Positions 13,939 through 14,677 of a DNA stretch of 14,677 nt are shown here, piece by piece (position 1 is the stretch's first letter; each line of letters begins with the position of its first letter). The notes beneath the pieces are model-generated. The model saw only the letters and a list, made by a program, of their open reading frames with translations. It ran no database searches and was not told where the DNA came from. The stretch spans positions 1 through 14,677 of the forward strand of contig CALBDR010000007.1 in assembly GCA_937927525.1 (NCBI GenBank), written 5' to 3'. The DNA comes from an uncultured Candidatus Melainabacteria bacterium. GTDB lineage: Bacteria > Cyanobacteriota > Vampirovibrionia > LMEP-6097. A program made the position numbers and the translations under genes.

Positions 13939-14577
13939 ATGATAAAGAAGGCAAAAGAAATGAATAACCCATCAACCAGCAAAAGAGCTTTAGATACCAT
14001 CAAATTAATTGGAAATCAGGTTATTGAAATAAGAGATATCTTAAACCAACAGTTAACTGTTATCCAACGTTTAGAAAAAGAAGTAATTCGCTTGAAAAGT
14101 ACTTCTAAAGAGAATGAGCAAAACGTTAAAATTCTGCAAATCGATCAAAGAGATATTTTAAGACAAGTTCAAAAAATAAAAGAGGGTCATACAGTTATGA
14201 GTACTGCCATGGACCACAATGAAGAAATTTTCAAAGAAGAGGCGGCTGATATCTTATTCGGTCAGCAAATGCAAATTGATGAAGCAGATAAACTTAACAA
14301 AATCGATGATTTATTAGGTTACGATGAACAAGAAATCGGATCTAAGTTCTATCCAAACTACAAGCTTAGTAAAGTAGTCGAAAATAATGAGAGAACTAAA
14401 GCTAAAAAACAGCAACAGCAAAAACAACGTCCAAATATTAAACCTATAAGTAAGCAAGAAATGACTAAGAGAATTGATTCTAGAGTTGAAATGCTTCAAG
14501 AAGAAGTTAAGAATAGAGTTAAGAAAGCAGATAAGCTTTCTTTTGATAGAATTCCTAGATTATTGAATTTGGATTAA
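13939..14577 (+). CDS. Hypothetical coiled-coil protein (212 aa)
   Basis: I do not recognise a family. Residues 18-83 show heptad-like hydrophobic spacing (IKLIGNQVIEIRDILNQQL and onward), typical of a long coiled coil. A looser acidic middle (95-131) follows, with FKEEAADILFGQQMQIDEADK. Then comes a Gln/Lys-rich linker (KAKKQQQQKQR, about 154-164) and a second charged helix (about 172-198), ending RIPRLLNLD. There is no signal peptide or membrane segment, so it is probably cytoplasmic. AGGA lies 5 bases before the ATG at 13939; a second ATG at 13960 also has a reasonable site (AAGAAGG), so the first seven residues are uncertain. Coiled-coil plus disorder suggests a structural or scaffold role, which is inference. 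Confidence 0.7.
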   Translation: MIKKAKEMNNPSTSKRALDTIKLIGNQVIEIRDILNQQLTVIQRLEKEVIRLKSTSKENEQNVKILQIDQRDILRQVQKIKEGHTVMSTAMDHNEEIFKEEAADILFGQQMQIDEADKLNKIDDLLGYDEQEIGSKFYPNYKLSKVVENNERTKAKKQQQQKQRPNIKPISKQEMTKRIDSRVEMLQEEVKNRVKKADKLSFDRIPRLLNLD

Positions 14578-14677
14578 AAATATCATCTGCCTTTGAAGTT
14601 GGAAATTTATTTAAAGCAATATTTATAGTGGACTTGAAAAATCGGACCAATAAATCTGACTTGAGTGGTGTGTTGAC
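14578..14677. other. Non-coding right edge
   Basis: I see no open frame worth calling, no RNA gene and no terminator hairpin in these last 100 bases. TTGAC at the very end could be part of a -35 box for a gene beyond the window, but this cannot be judged. Confidence 0.4.

Noticed and set aside
1..14677. Mobile elements, CRISPR arrays, tRNA genes, toxin-antitoxin or defence systems
   Set aside because: No transposase, integrase, regularly spaced repeats, cloverleaf or paired toxin/antitoxin genes were seen on either strand.

Overview
This AT-rich window (clearly below 40% G+C by eye) comes from a bacterial chromosome and is mostly housekeeping genes. Seven products are recognised with high confidence: GyrB, MurG, PNPase (Pnp), ribosomal protein S15 (RpsO), HemN, MurA and GlyA. 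There is also a membrane fatty-acid desaturase, a stand-alone 5S rRNA gene, and five small or medium proteins I cannot assign to a family. MurA and MurG show that the cell makes peptidoglycan. An O2-requiring desaturase beside an O2-independent coproporphyrinogen oxidase suggests a facultative or microaerobic life. Low G+C, scattered gene order and Asn/Gln/Ala-rich orphan proteins would suit a little-studied lineage such as a non-photosynthetic relative of Cyanobacteria (Melainabacteria/Vampirovibrionia). That placement is a guess; nothing here proves it.

Layout. 1-86: tail of a possible zinc-ribbon protein entering from the left. 158-448 (-): Q/N-rich orphan. 661-3933 (-): a row transcribed leftward, desaturase, then a 95-residue orphan, then gyrB, with a 13-bp hairpin at 511-542 after gyrB. 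4061-5311 (+): murG, divergent from the desaturase. 5395-5514 (+): 5S rRNA with its own promoter just upstream and a strong terminator at 5531-5552; no 16S or 23S gene is nearby. 5681-5947 (+): small protein with an EF-hand-like loop, behind a promoter whose spacer holds a C8 tract. 6004-8535 (-): the classical rpsO-pnp pair with a hairpin between the genes. 8634-10040 (+): hemN, whose promoter appears to overlap the rpsO promoter back to back. 10124-11023 (+): poly-glycine orphan with a very good ribosome binding site. 11073-12395 (-): murA with a TTG start. 12507-13793 (-): glyA, probably leaderless. 13939-14577 (+): coiled-coil orphan. 14578-14677: no gene seen.

How the parts fit. MurA makes the first committed peptidoglycan precursor and MurG finishes lipid II, but they lie apart and outside any division/cell-wall cluster. 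RpsO and Pnp form the conserved translation/RNA-decay pair. GyrB, GlyA and HemN are single core-metabolism genes. I see no mobile element, CRISPR array, tRNA, phage gene or defence system. The leads worth following are regulatory (solo 5S rRNA, homopolymer in a promoter spacer, overlapping divergent promoters, leaderless glyA), the atypical MurG, and the unassigned proteins.
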